Positions 46,455 to 55,565 of a stretch of 63,489 nt of DNA are shown here, piece by piece. The DNA lies in NCBI GenBank assembly GCA_947385955.1, contig CANDNA010000020.1:1-63489 (forward strand), written 5' to 3'. The stretch is from an uncultured Clostridia bacterium. GTDB taxonomy: Bacteria > Bacillota > Clostridia > Lachnospirales > Lachnospiraceae. A model generated the notes under the pieces. The model was not told the DNA's origin. It did no database searches and saw only the letters and a program-made list of their open reading frames with translations. A program made the position numbers and the translations under genes. The first letter of the stretch is position 1, and every line of letters begins with the position of its first letter.

Positions 46455-46715
46455 ATGATTAAAAAATCTGTTAAGATCCATCTTTCGAATGGATTGGAAG
46501 CCCGGCCGGTTGCACTTCTGGTGCAGGTGGCCAGCCAGTTTGAAAGCACTGTGTATCTGGAAACCAGTGACAAACGGGTCAATGCCAAAAGCATCATGGG
46601 AATGATGAACCTGGGGCTTGACAACGGGGAAGAAGTTTCGGTCGTCTGCGAAGGGGTGGACGAAGAATCGGCAATGGTGGATGTGGAAAAGTTTTTACTT
46701 GGAGAGGCTTCATAA
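46455..46715 (+). CDS. crh: Crh-like HPr protein lacking His15
   Basis: 86 aa, full HPr fold. The active-site phrase reads NGLEARPVALL: position 15 is Glu, where HPr has the His phosphorylated by enzyme I. Position 46 is Ser in NAKSIMGMM, the HprK target. This is the pattern of Bacillus Crh (Gln15, Ser46), which cannot carry sugar-PTS phosphate and acts only as a co-repressor with CcpA. It lies downstream of whiA as in Bacillus and in one operon with hprK. AAGGAGGAG precedes the ATG. Confidence 0.9.
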   Translation: MIKKSVKIHLSNGLEARPVALLVQVASQFESTVYLETSDKRVNAKSIMGMMNLGLDNGEEVSVVCEGVDEESAMVDVEKFLLGEAS

Positions 46716-46720
46716 GGTAA

Positions 46721-47620
46721 ATGACTGGAAAACTGCTTTTTATCTACAATCCCTTTGCAGGGAAGGGAAAGATACGCAATAAGCTGCCGGATATGATTGA
46801 GCTGTTTGCGGAAAATGGATACGAGGTTACGGTATATCCCACCAGGCAATCGGGAGATGCGGTACAGGCGGCAGAAGAAAAAGGCAGCAGCTATGACTTG
46901 ATTGTGTGCAGCGGCGGTGACGGGACACTGGATGAGGTGGTTACCGGTGTGATGCGATGTGAAACAAAAGTCCCTGTCGGTTATATTCCGGCGGGAAGTA
47001 CCAATGATTTTGGCGCCAGTCTGGGACTGCCGAAAAATATGATGGAAGCGGCGTGGATTGCTGTACATGGAAAGCGTTTTCCCTGTGATATCGGCGCTTT
47101 TAACAAAGATACATTTGTCTATATTGCGGCATTTGGTATCTTTACGGATGTTTCCTATGAAACACCCCAAAGCTATAAAAACATATTAGGCCATATGGCA
47201 TATATTCTGGAAGGTATGAAACGCCTACCCAGTCTGCGTACTTATCATATCAAAGCGGTTTATAATGGCCTGGAAACAGAAGACGAGTTTTTATTTGGCA
47301 TGGTGACCAATTCTTCTTCGGTAGGCGGTTTTAAAAAGATTACCGGCAGGTATGTGGAATTGAATGATGGTCTGTTTGAGGTGACATTGATCCGCAAACC
47401 CAAAAGCCCTCTGGAACTGAATCAGATTATGACGGCACTGGTGACAGAGAGCATGGATACGGACTGTATTATCTATGACAAAACAGACAGGATTCTGTTT
47501 GAATCGGAGGAATCCATCGCCTGGACGCTGGACGGAGAGTTTGGCGGAGAACATAACAGAGCCGATATTGTAATCAGGCCCGAAGCCATTGAGCTTTTGA
47601 TACCTGATTCGGAAAGCTGA
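46721..47620 (+). CDS. Diacylglycerol kinase family lipid kinase
   Basis: 299 aa, YegS/DgkB/BmrU type. NPFAGKGKIRNKL at the start and the nucleotide-binding CSGGDGTLDEVVTG and PAGSTNDFGASLG motifs place it in the DAGK catalytic family. The C-terminal beta domain includes EVTLIRKPKSPLE and WTLDGEFGGEH. It probably phosphorylates a lipid such as diacylglycerol; the substrate is not certain. It follows crh by 5 bases and is the last gene of the hprK operon. Confidence 0.9.
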   Translation: MTGKLLFIYNPFAGKGKIRNKLPDMIELFAENGYEVTVYPTRQSGDAVQAAEEKGSSYDLIVCSGGDGTLDEVVTGVMRCETKVPVGYIPAGSTNDFGASLGLPKNMMEAAWIAVHGKRFPCDIGAFNKDTFVYIAAFGIFTDVSYETPQSYKNILGHMAYILEGMKRLPSLRTYHIKAVYNGLETEDEFLFGMVTNSSSVGGFKKITGRYVELNDGLFEVTLIRKPKSPLELNQIMTALVTESMDTDCIIYDKTDRILFESEESIAWTLDGEFGGEHNRADIVIRPEAIELLIPDSES

Positions 47621-47642
47621 AAATTGAAAAAAGAAAGATGAT

Positions 47643-47697
47643 AAAAAGAATCCCGCCGGGCCCGGATTATCAGTGGCTGCCTGGCAGGATTCTTTTT
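47643..47697. terminator. Bidirectional terminator
   Basis: AAAAAGAATCC pairs with GGATTCTTTTT across a GC-rich loop. T runs are on both strands, so it can end both the plus-strand hprK operon and the minus-strand operon coming from lsrR. Confidence 0.85.
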
Positions 47698-47728
47698 GAT
47701 TCATGACAATAGAAAGTCCGCAGATGAA

Positions 47729-48664
47729 TCAGCTTACTGCGTAAACGGACAAACCGATAAAAATAAGGATAGTCACCAGCGTATGCATGGACAATGTGGT
47801 AGAAATATAGATCCCCTCTGAATCCACATCCGCATACAACGGGATGATAAACGGCGCAGGAAGTGAGAAAAGCAAAATCATTGCCATAAACAGGTTTTTG
47901 TCAAATGGCAGTATGCGGAACATGACAAAAGCGGAAAGAATCAGCAATATGCTCATGACAAATATACGGAACAGAATTGTTTTGCATACAGGCAGAATCA
48001 CTTCTTTTTGCAGGGAAAGTTCATATCCGACAATGATCAGAATCATACCGGACGTAGGCAGAGTGATCATTTCGATGGTTTCATGAAAGATCCCTCCGGC
48101 AAAAGAGCCGGCGATCCATTTGCCCAGCCCGCTGATGCCTACCAGGATACCAATGGCCACACCCTGAAACGCGGGATTTTTTATCATACCCAGAAGGATG
48201 CCTTTCAGATCCGTTTTCTGTCCGGCAGCATTTTTCAACAGAGTCAGATATATGGTGTATACAAAAATCACCTGCCCCAGATCTACAGTAGCCATATAGG
48301 AAATCTGATCACTGCCTGCCAGCAGGCCATACAGGGCATATCCCAGCATACCGACTTCAAAACCGGATAGGAGATAGGGCATCAGTCTGGAATCCGGAAT
48401 AAACCGGTTCAGTACATGGCCTGCTCCAAGACCGAGACAGCAGCACGTAAAAATGACGGCAAAGCACAAAAGGCTTTTCAATGAATATTCAGTGGTATAA
48501 AAGGCCTGAAAGAGTACAACCGGCAGAGTGATATTGGAAATCACGCCTTTGATGCCGCCAAGTCCCTCTCTGGATACCAGTCCTTTGGTCCGGCACAGAT
48601 ATCCCAGGAAAATCATGACCACAACCGGAAGTACCATTTCCAGTACGGAGATGATTTGCTGCAT
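47729..48664 (-). CDS. AEC family transporter
   Basis: 311 aa, about ten membrane helices in two halves, with the NITLPVVLFQAFYTT and MITLPTSGMILIIVGYELS phrases of the auxin efflux carrier family. Bacterial members move small organic acids or similar anions. It is the last gene of the lsrR-lsrK-cupin operon, 4 bases after the cupin stop, so its substrate may be linked with autoinducer-2 or its breakdown products (inference). Confidence 0.88.
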   Translation of the reverse strand: MQQIISVLEMVLPVVVMIFLGYLCRTKGLVSREGLGGIKGVISNITLPVVLFQAFYTTEYSLKSLLCFAVIFTCCCLGLGAGHVLNRFIPDSRLMPYLLSGFEVGMLGYALYGLLAGSDQISYMATVDLGQVIFVYTIYLTLLKNAAGQKTDLKGILLGMIKNPAFQGVAIGILVGISGLGKWIAGSFAGGIFHETIEMITLPTSGMILIIVGYELSLQKEVILPVCKTILFRIFVMSILLILSAFVMFRILPFDKNLFMAMILLFSLPAPFIIPLYADVDSEGIYISTTLSMHTLVTILIFIGLSVYAVS

Positions 48665-48668
48665 AAGC

Positions 48669-49007
48669 CTAATCCACCTCTACTTTGTCTACTTCCTGGA
48701 ACGGAGCGAGGGTGGAAATCATTTTGACGGCATTTTCGTAGCGGTTGACCACATAATGCACCTCTTTGGGTTCAATGTGGATCATCTGCCCCTTGGTCAG
48801 AGTGTGGACTGTGCCGTCTACCTCGATGTCTACTTTGCCTTCCAGGATATAAAAGTTTTCTTCCATAATGTTGTGATAATGGGCTTTGAAATCCTGGCCT
48901 GCCTGAAACTGTACAACAGCAAAGTTGGAGCGGGGGCCTTTCATCAGATATTTGGGGCCACTGTCACCGAAACGATATTCTTTGTCTTTTTCATCAATCA
49001 TAAACAT
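48669..49007 (-). CDS. Cupin domain protein of the lsr locus
   Basis: 112 aa, a single-domain cupin. The first metal motif is HYHNIMEENFYILEGKVD and the second region GQMIHIEPKEVHYVVN, with the expected His and Glu ligands. AAGGAGG lies 9 bases before ATG 49007; a longer frame from 49049 has no site. It sits between lsrK and the AEC transporter. As lsrG is missing here, the cupin may isomerise or break down phosphorylated AI-2, but it could as well be a sugar isomerase or sensor. Confidence 0.88.
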   Translation of the reverse strand: MFMIDEKDKEYRFGDSGPKYLMKGPRSNFAVVQFQAGQDFKAHYHNIMEENFYILEGKVDIEVDGTVHTLTKGQMIHIEPKEVHYVVNRYENAVKMISTLAPFQEVDKVEVD

Positions 49008-49098
49008 GTTATGTATCCTCCTTTTTATTTCTTTCTGCCTTATTGTCATAGGGAACGGGATTCAGGGCAGCCGAAGCTGCCCTGCCGCAGAGCGGGTC

Positions 49099-50661
49099 TC
49101 AGACGCCGGGTGCGGACCACATACTTTTTGTGAGATTCTGATTCACAAGGGCAAGCTGTGCGGCATAAACCTGACGCCAGTTGTCATAAAGCCCGGCGTA
49201 CACTTTTGCGTTTTCTGCATCGGGATAGTAGGTTTTCTCTATCTTAACCACTTTCCGTACCGTTTCTTCCACATCTGTATAGAGTCCTACGCCTTTGCCG
49301 GCCAGGATGGCGGCGCCCAGTGCGGTAGCCTCTTTGACTTTCGGTACATGGACCGGGATATTCAATACATCCGATACAATCTGGCACCAGAGGGGGCTTT
49401 TGGAAGCGCCGGAAGCAAAAATGATTTCTTTTGGAAATTCTCCTGTTACGGAGGCTACCAGCTCGATGTTGCCTTTTGTGACCAGAGCAGAGTTTTCCAT
49501 AATTGCCCGGTAGAATGTGTAACGGTTGTATTTTTCCGGTTCCAGTGCGAAATTCATAAAGGTGGGGGCAGCATGCTTCCAGGAAATATAATTCATGACA
49601 TCGGAAAAAGCACACTGCATGCCATAGCAGCCAGCAGGGATTTTTTCTGCCTGTTCATTCATCAGATCATAGGCATCTCTGCCGGTTTCTTCCGCAAGCT
49701 GCTTTTCAAGCTGACAGAAGGAATCCCGGTACCAGCGCATGATCAGACCCGGATAGAAAGCCAGGGCTTCGTACTGCCAGAGATTGGGCAGAGCGTGGCA
49801 GTTTACACGGACACGGCAGTCGGCATCGGTTTTGGCAACGGGAGTATTGTACTCAAACTGCCAGAAACTTCCGCCAAACACGGCTCCCTGCCCCGGAGAT
49901 ACCAAGCCTACGCCAATGCAGCCAAGCTGAGCGTCACCGCCTCCGGCCACAACAGGGGTACCGGCAACGAGTCCTGTAAGGGCAGCGGCGCTTTCCGTGA
50001 CAGAGGCTACGGCCGTGCCGCTTTCATAGACCACAGGGAAAATATCCGTTTTCAGGCCGCACTTCTCCATGATGGATTTATCCCAGTTCCGGGTGGCCAG
50101 ATTGAAAATACCGGTGGTGGATCCGTTGCTGGGTTCGATAGACATAACACCGGTCAGCTTCAGGATCAGCCAGTCGTTGAACATACCCACATAAGCGGTT
50201 TTTTCATAAATTTCCGGCATTTTATTTTTGACCCAGAGGATACGGGGCAGAGCGCCCAGTGCATAGGTCTGACCGGATACCTGATAAATTTCTTTTTCCA
50301 GTTCAGGAGATTTCTGAATCAGTTCGACGACTTCGTCATCGGAGCGGGCATCCACATTGGCGCAGGCCCATAATTCATGATAATCTTTATCATAGAGTAA
50401 AATGCCTTCCCGCATGCAGGTCGTGGAAACGGCAGCAATCTCTGCGGCGTCGATTCCTGTTTCTGCGAGGACATCCCGGATGCAGCCGCTTGCCAGTTCC
50501 CAGTTATGTACCCAGTCAAAGTCCATAGAACCGGGAAAGCGGGGATCCTCCTTATGTTCCCACTCCTGCTGGGAAACCCCCAACTGATTTCCGTCCAGAT
50601 CAAAAAGTACGGCACGTACACTGCCTGTTCCGGCATCCAATGCCATTAAATATTTTCCCAT
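49099..50661 (-). CDS. lsrK: Autoinducer-2 kinase LsrK
   Basis: 520 aa FGGY-type kinase. The start MGKYLMALDAGTGSVRAVLF, then TTCMREGILLYD, GNGSTTGIFN-like SNGSTTGIFNLATR and GGGDAQLGCIGVG match LsrK rather than glycerol or xylulose kinases. It phosphorylates AI-2 (DPD) inside the cell, trapping it and producing the inducer of LsrR. AGGAGGTAACAGG precedes the start. It lies 27 bases after lsrR in the same operon. Assignment is strong because every other lsr gene is beside it. Confidence 0.93.
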   Translation of the reverse strand: MGKYLMALDAGTGSVRAVLFDLDGNQLGVSQQEWEHKEDPRFPGSMDFDWVHNWELASGCIRDVLAETGIDAAEIAAVSTTCMREGILLYDKDYHELWACANVDARSDDEVVELIQKSPELEKEIYQVSGQTYALGALPRILWVKNKMPEIYEKTAYVGMFNDWLILKLTGVMSIEPSNGSTTGIFNLATRNWDKSIMEKCGLKTDIFPVVYESGTAVASVTESAAALTGLVAGTPVVAGGGDAQLGCIGVGLVSPGQGAVFGGSFWQFEYNTPVAKTDADCRVRVNCHALPNLWQYEALAFYPGLIMRWYRDSFCQLEKQLAEETGRDAYDLMNEQAEKIPAGCYGMQCAFSDVMNYISWKHAAPTFMNFALEPEKYNRYTFYRAIMENSALVTKGNIELVASVTGEFPKEIIFASGASKSPLWCQIVSDVLNIPVHVPKVKEATALGAAILAGKGVGLYTDVEETVRKVVKIEKTYYPDAENAKVYAGLYDNWRQVYAAQLALVNQNLTKSMWSAPGV

Positions 50662-50688
50662 CCTGTTACCTCCTGTAAACGTAGTGGT

Positions 50689-51624
50689 TCAGTCCTGATA
50701 CAACAGAGCTGCAGTACTCTCGTCTGTAATGAGAATATCCAGATAACCGCCTTTTAAAGCGGCTGTTATAGCAGAGACTTTATGTTTTCCGGCAGCTACG
50801 CCGATGACATTTTCAAGCTGGTTCAGTGTGTCAAGAGGCACGCTGACAAGCCGGGAGTCAATCTCCGTATCTACCAGATTGCCGTTCTTATCAATAAAAT
50901 GACAGATCACATCCCCTGTGGCTCCCTTCATATTTAACAGAAGGAAATCATTGTGACTCAATATGGAAGATTTTAATATGGTTGCACTGTTGTCCATTGC
51001 GCCGATTCCTACTATGGTCATACTGGCCAGGCGTATCATACTGGAAACCTCTGATACGGAGCTCTCTTTCAGGATTGCTTCTGCCATTTCCCGGGAGGAC
51101 ATAATCAGCGGCGCGGGAATCAGATATAATTTGGCGTTGAAAATATTTGATTCCGAATTGGGCAGATAATATCCCACGCCCCCGGTCAGTGAAACAAAGG
51201 AAACGGAAGTTTCCAGATTCTTTGCCAGATATTCGATCGTCCGGGAGGAGGTGTCTCCATAACCGAAATTGATGTAACAATTATCCGTAATATGATTGGC
51301 AATATAAATAGAAGCCGCTTTGGCAATGGTATCGTTTACGCCGGAAGGGTCCGGATTGGTAGGCACCACATAACAGTCTTTCAGGTGGTAGGTTTCCATC
51401 AGCCGGGTTTCCAGAGCGTGACGCTTGTCAAAAGCAGAGGAAATACGGAACTGGACCACACCTGTCTGCCGTGCTTTTTCCAATAGCTTGATGACACGCA
51501 TACGTGAAATGCCAAGCTGATTGGCAATGGCCTGCTGGGTGAGATTTTCCATATAATAGTACCAGGCAATTTTGATCATTAAATTTTCTTCGAAATCGGA
51601 TGTGGCATCATACATAACCGGCAT
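50689..51624 (-). CDS. lsrR: LsrR-type sugar-binding transcriptional regulator
   Basis: About 311 aa of the SorC/DeoR-like group. N-terminal helix-turn-helix: ENLTQQAIANQLGISRMRVI. The rest is the phosphosugar-binding domain (NFGYGDTSSRTIEYLAKN, LTGGVGYY, GIGAMDN). By position it should repress the divergent lsrACDBF operon until phospho-AI-2 binds. The start is uncertain: ATG 51624 has AGAGG only 3 bases upstream, ATG 51615 is spaced 12, and a TTG at 51672 opens the longest frame. Confidence 0.9.
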   Translation of the reverse strand: MPVMYDATSDFEENLMIKIAWYYYMENLTQQAIANQLGISRMRVIKLLEKARQTGVVQFRISSAFDKRHALETRLMETYHLKDCYVVPTNPDPSGVNDTIAKAASIYIANHITDNCYINFGYGDTSSRTIEYLAKNLETSVSFVSLTGGVGYYLPNSESNIFNAKLYLIPAPLIMSSREMAEAILKESSVSEVSSMIRLASMTIVGIGAMDNSATILKSSILSHNDFLLLNMKGATGDVICHFIDKNGNLVDTEIDSRLVSVPLDTLNQLENVIGVAAGKHKVSAITAALKGGYLDILITDESTAALLYQD

Positions 51625-51664
51625 AGTCCTCTGTTGATCTGGTTTTGTGTGCAGTTCTGCGAAA

Positions 51665-51678
51665 TGAAACAAAAGTTT
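51665..51678. promoter_or_regulatory. Candidate LsrR operator near lsrR start
   Basis: GAAAC-AAAA-GTTTC is a perfect inverted repeat at the 5' end of lsrR. It shares AAACA/TGTTT half-site character with the site at 51927. Regulator binding is inferred from position only. Confidence 0.45.
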
Positions 51679-51869
51679 CGAATCGAATCAAATGTATCTA
51701 GTTAACAGTATAACAATGGAGTATGAAAAAGTCAACGTGATTCTGAAAAAAAGAGGTGTCAATTTACATATTGGATAATTCAAAAAACCATATGGAAAAT
51801 GTATTGGAAAAAGTATACAATAATGATTGGGGGTAAAGGAATATTTATACCAAAATAGGGTTTTGGGTA

Positions 51870-51898
51870 TTGACAAATAGGGGTTTACCACGTATGAT
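51870..51898 (+). promoter_or_regulatory. Promoter of lsrACDBF
   Basis: TTGACA (51870-51875) and TATGAT (51893-51898) are 17 bases apart, about 60 bases before lsrA. The surrounding 51679-51860 is AT-rich and holds no gene. Confidence 0.8.
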
Positions 51899-51926
51899 TG
51901 TTTTATGAAACAAAATATCTGCATTT

Positions 51927-51938
51927 AAACAAATGTTT
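51927..51938. promoter_or_regulatory. Candidate LsrR operator downstream of the lsrA promoter
   Basis: AAACA-AA-TGTTT is an inverted repeat about 30 bases after the -10 box. A related half ATGAAACAAAAT lies at 51905. The position would suit a repressor blocking initiation or early elongation. Confidence 0.45.
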
Positions 51939-51960
51939 TATCTGAAATGGGGGTAGAGAA

Positions 51961-53493
51961 ATGCAGGCCGCTGGAACGCCAAAGGAAAAGAACATATTGC
52001 TGTCCATTCGGAATATACATAAATCATTTGGCCTCAATCAGGTGCTGAAAGGCATTCATATGGAACTGGAAGAGGGGGAGGTCCTCTCTCTGATCGGTGG
52101 GAACGGCGCCGGTAAAAGTACGCTGATGAAGATTATCATGGGAATTTACCAGCCGGACGAAGGCGATATCTATATGAAGGGAGAGCAGGTGCATCTGACC
52201 AAACCTTCTGTGGCGCTTGCCAATGGCATTTATATGGTGCCTCAGGAGCCTATGCTTTTTCCCAATATGACGGTGGAAGAAAACATATTGATCGGATTTG
52301 ATGAGAAGCCGGCAGAACTGCGCAGGAGACTTTCCGAACGGATGGAAGAAGTGGGCTGGCAGATGGATCTGGGCCGTAAGGCAAGCAGTCTGTCTATTGC
52401 AGAACAGCAGCTGGTGGAAATTTTAAGAGGGCTTTTGCGGCAGGCACAGATTCTGATTCTGGATGAGCCTACCAGCGCACTTACATTTGATGAGGCGGAA
52501 AGCCTGTTTAAGTGTGTGAACGATCTGCGGGCAAGAGGGATCGGGATCATCTATATCACCCACAGGCTGACAGAAGTGTTTGAAATCTCCACCAGTGTGG
52601 CGATTATGAGAGACGGTGTGATCACGCTCAGCGGGCAGGTATCCGAATTTACCAAAGAAGCATTGGTAAAAGGGCTTTTGCCGGCAGACAGTGAGAAGGA
52701 AAAAGAAGGCCGGGAAGAAGAAAGCCATTCGATAGATTACAGCCAGGCTCCGGTTCTGGAGCTGAAAAACTTCAGCGGTTTCGGATTTAACGATATTTCA
52801 CTGAAACTGTATCCGGGTGAGATTTTAGGCGTGGCCGGTGTGGTGGGAGCAGGACGTACCGAGCTTGCCACGACGATATTCGGCAGGGATAAAGTATTGG
52901 GCGGAAGCGTGATACTGGACGGAAAGGATATTACAGGACTTTCCACCAGAAAGGTGCTGGAGGCCGGACTGAACTATGTGCCGGAGGACAGACATCTGCA
53001 TGGCCTGTTCAAGATTGCGGATGTGGCAGTCAATACCACCTCAGCGCTTCTTTCAGAGAAGGTCATGGGAAAATTCCTTCTGAACAGGAAAAAAGAAAAA
53101 GAAGTAACACAGAAATATATTGATGATTTCCGCATCAAGGTGACAGGGCAGTCGCAGTTGGCAGGCAGTCTTTCCGGCGGTAATCAGCAGAAGATTGTAA
53201 TCGGAAGAAGTCTTTCCACTGCGCCCAGGGTTGTGATTCTGGATGAACCCACCCGTGGGATTGATGCAGGCGCCAGAGGGGATGTGTATGCCATCATCCA
53301 CCAGCTCCGCAGACAGGGCGTATCCGTTCTTCTGATTTCTTCCGACATGGAAGAGATCGTGGAGCTGTCCGACAGAGTGGTATCCGTATTTCAGGGCCGG
53401 ATCAACGGGGAGTTCCAAAAGGAAGAGATCAATCAGGATAATCTGATGGCGGCTGCGTTTGATGTAAAGACGAAGAAAGAGGTGGGTGCATGA
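51961..53493 (+). CDS. lsrA: AI-2 ABC transporter, ATP-binding protein LsrA
   Basis: 510 aa with two ABC domains, as in sugar-type importers. First: IGGNGAGKSTLMKII, SIAEQQLVEILRG, ILDEPTSALT. Second: GVVGAGRTELATTIF (a degenerate Walker A), SLSGGNQQKIVIGRSL, ILDEPTRGIDAG. It powers uptake of AI-2 through LsrC and LsrD. Start at 51961 follows GGGGGTAGAG. First gene of the operon. Confidence 0.93.
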   Translation: MQAAGTPKEKNILLSIRNIHKSFGLNQVLKGIHMELEEGEVLSLIGGNGAGKSTLMKIIMGIYQPDEGDIYMKGEQVHLTKPSVALANGIYMVPQEPMLFPNMTVEENILIGFDEKPAELRRRLSERMEEVGWQMDLGRKASSLSIAEQQLVEILRGLLRQAQILILDEPTSALTFDEAESLFKCVNDLRARGIGIIYITHRLTEVFEISTSVAIMRDGVITLSGQVSEFTKEALVKGLLPADSEKEKEGREEESHSIDYSQAPVLELKNFSGFGFNDISLKLYPGEILGVAGVVGAGRTELATTIFGRDKVLGGSVILDGKDITGLSTRKVLEAGLNYVPEDRHLHGLFKIADVAVNTTSALLSEKVMGKFLLNRKKEKEVTQKYIDDFRIKVTGQSQLAGSLSGGNQQKIVIGRSLSTAPRVVILDEPTRGIDAGARGDVYAIIHQLRRQGVSVLLISSDMEEIVELSDRVVSVFQGRINGEFQKEEINQDNLMAAAFDVKTKKEVGA

Positions 53494-54509
53494 ATTACAT
53501 AAAAAAGCTCACAAAAGCGCGGGAAACAAGCAGTCTGTTATTTCTGATCGTTTTGTTTGCCATTGTAGGATGTATCAATACGAATTTTCTGGCCCCGTCC
53601 AGCATAGCGGCCTGCTTTAATGACAGTGTGGTATTTACATTGCTGGCGGTGGGCATGGCGTTTGCCATTTTTATCGGAGAAATCGATGTTTCCGTAGGAG
53701 CCAATCTGGGGTTTACGGCTTCCGTTGTGGGTTCCCTGCTGCGTGATGGTCATAACTGGGTATTCTGTTTTGCCGTGGGGATTCTGATCGGGGCGGTAAT
53801 CGGGCTGATCAATGGCTGGGGTGTGGCGGTACTGCATATTCCGTCGTTGATTTTTACGCTGGGCACCAACGGTGTGCTGCGGGGCCTGATTTATGTTTAT
53901 ACAGACGGGGCCTGGGTGGAAAACCTTCCGGCGGCTTTTACTGCATTTGCTTCCAAACCGCTGATCGGTGATCTGACCGTATTTTACACGGTGGCCATTG
54001 TATCGGTGATTCTGATCCATATTCTGTTGACCCGGACGAAAAAAGGCAAATATTTTATTGCAGTGGGTGACAATGTAAACGGTGCGGTTCTGGTGGGGAT
54101 TCCCACTACCTGGACAAAAATTGCAGCCTATGTGCTGTGCGGGGTATTTGCCGCTCTTGCAAGTATTCTGTATGCATCCCGTATCGGGTTTATTACCGCG
54201 ATTGCAGGAAACGGGTATGAGATGAAGGCAATTGCAGCCTGTGTAATCGGAGGCATCAGCCTTTCCGGCGGACTGGGAAGCGTAATCGGCGCTTCCATCG
54301 GCGCAGTCATTATGTCCAGCGTCAGCCGTATTCTGGTATTTATGGGATTTTCTTCTGATTATGATAATACCATTACCGGTGTTATGCTGATTACGATTGT
54401 AGTTCTGGATGCCCTGATGCAGAGGCATGCGGCAGAGCGGATCAGACGGGAACGCCTGAAAGCCAGGGCAGCCAGTTCGTCAGGGGATAAAGGAGGCGCA
54501 CAGTCATGA
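53490..54509 (+). CDS. lsrC: AI-2 ABC transporter permease LsrC
   Basis: 339 aa, about eight to ten membrane helices of the BPD_transp_2 family. GEIDVSVGANLGFTASVVGS and IGGISLSGGLGSVIGASIGA are permease signatures. It overlaps lsrA by ATGA, showing translational coupling. Identified as LsrC by order and neighbours. Confidence 0.9.
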   Translation: MNYIKKLTKARETSSLLFLIVLFAIVGCINTNFLAPSSIAACFNDSVVFTLLAVGMAFAIFIGEIDVSVGANLGFTASVVGSLLRDGHNWVFCFAVGILIGAVIGLINGWGVAVLHIPSLIFTLGTNGVLRGLIYVYTDGAWVENLPAAFTAFASKPLIGDLTVFYTVAIVSVILIHILLTRTKKGKYFIAVGDNVNGAVLVGIPTTWTKIAAYVLCGVFAALASILYASRIGFITAIAGNGYEMKAIAACVIGGISLSGGLGSVIGASIGAVIMSSVSRILVFMGFSSDYDNTITGVMLITIVVLDALMQRHAAERIRRERLKARAASSSGDKGGAQS

Positions 54510-55510
54510 ATAAGATGAAACGGGCATTTTTAAACTGGGAGACATTTCTCCTGGGGATATTGATACTGGAGTTTGTGATATTCGGGGCCAAAAATTCCAA
54601 ATTCCTGATGCCGAGGGTTTTGCTCGCCAGTGTCAATGATTTCATTGCCATCTGCTTTATTGCATTATTTGTCACCTTTGTCATGATTACCGGCGGAATT
54701 GATATACAGGCAGCATCCATTGTGGGTCTGACTTCCATTATCATCGGCGTGGGCTGGCAGGACGGCGGTATGAACATCTGGACGGCGGCAGTGCTTGCCA
54801 TTGTTGCGGCGGCTGTCTGCGGTGCGCTTTCCGGCTTTTTCATCGCTTACTGCGGAGTACAGGCAATGGTGGTCACACTGGGCGGGAGCTTCCTGTATGC
54901 GGGGTTTGCGCTTCTGGTATCCAATATTTCCGCAACGGAAGCCTACCAGGGGATCAGCGGCTTTCCGGATGATTTTAAGATCATTTCCAAGTTTAAACTT
55001 TTTGACGTGATCCCCAGCCAGCTTCTGGCATTTGCCGTACTGATTGTGATTGCCTATATCCTGCTTCATAAGAGCAAATATGGGAGGAGCATCTTTCTGG
55101 TAGGGATCAATCAGGAAGCGGCGGAATATTCCGGTATCAATACCAGACTGGTGATTTTGAGTACGTATGTGTTATCCGCAGTCAGTGCAGCGCTGGCAGG
55201 TATTATGCTGACTTCCTATCTGGGAACGGCCAAGAGTGACCTGGGTGCCAATCTGACATTGAATATCATAACAGCAGTGGTGCTGGGCGGTACGCTCAGT
55301 ACAGGCGGAAAAGGCAGTGTGATCGGGACGGCACTGGCCTCTCTGGTGATTGGCATCCTGCGTTTCGGGCTTCCGCTCTGTTTTAAGGTCAATACGCAGT
55401 ATCTGGATATCCCGGTGGGGATTCTGCTGCTGGTGGTGGTAATCGGCCGTGCCATTGTATCCAGACCGGAAACGGCTGTTTTCTTCAAAAAACTGAAGAA
55501 AGAAAACTGA
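54506..55510 (+). CDS. lsrD: AI-2 ABC transporter permease LsrD
   Basis: 334 aa, second permease of the importer, again multi-helix BPD_transp_2. MITGGIDIQAASIVGLTS and LGGTLSTGGKGSVIGTALAS are the matching signatures. Overlaps lsrC by ATGA. Together with LsrC it forms the channel. Confidence 0.9.
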   Translation: MNKMKRAFLNWETFLLGILILEFVIFGAKNSKFLMPRVLLASVNDFIAICFIALFVTFVMITGGIDIQAASIVGLTSIIIGVGWQDGGMNIWTAAVLAIVAAAVCGALSGFFIAYCGVQAMVVTLGGSFLYAGFALLVSNISATEAYQGISGFPDDFKIISKFKLFDVIPSQLLAFAVLIVIAYILLHKSKYGRSIFLVGINQEAAEYSGINTRLVILSTYVLSAVSAALAGIMLTSYLGTAKSDLGANLTLNIITAVVLGGTLSTGGKGSVIGTALASLVIGILRFGLPLCFKVNTQYLDIPVGILLLVVVIGRAIVSRPETAVFFKKLKKEN

Positions 55511-55565
55511 CTTGGTTTATTCAAAGCATTGGCTTTTGAATATAGAAAAAAAGGAGGAAAAAGTA

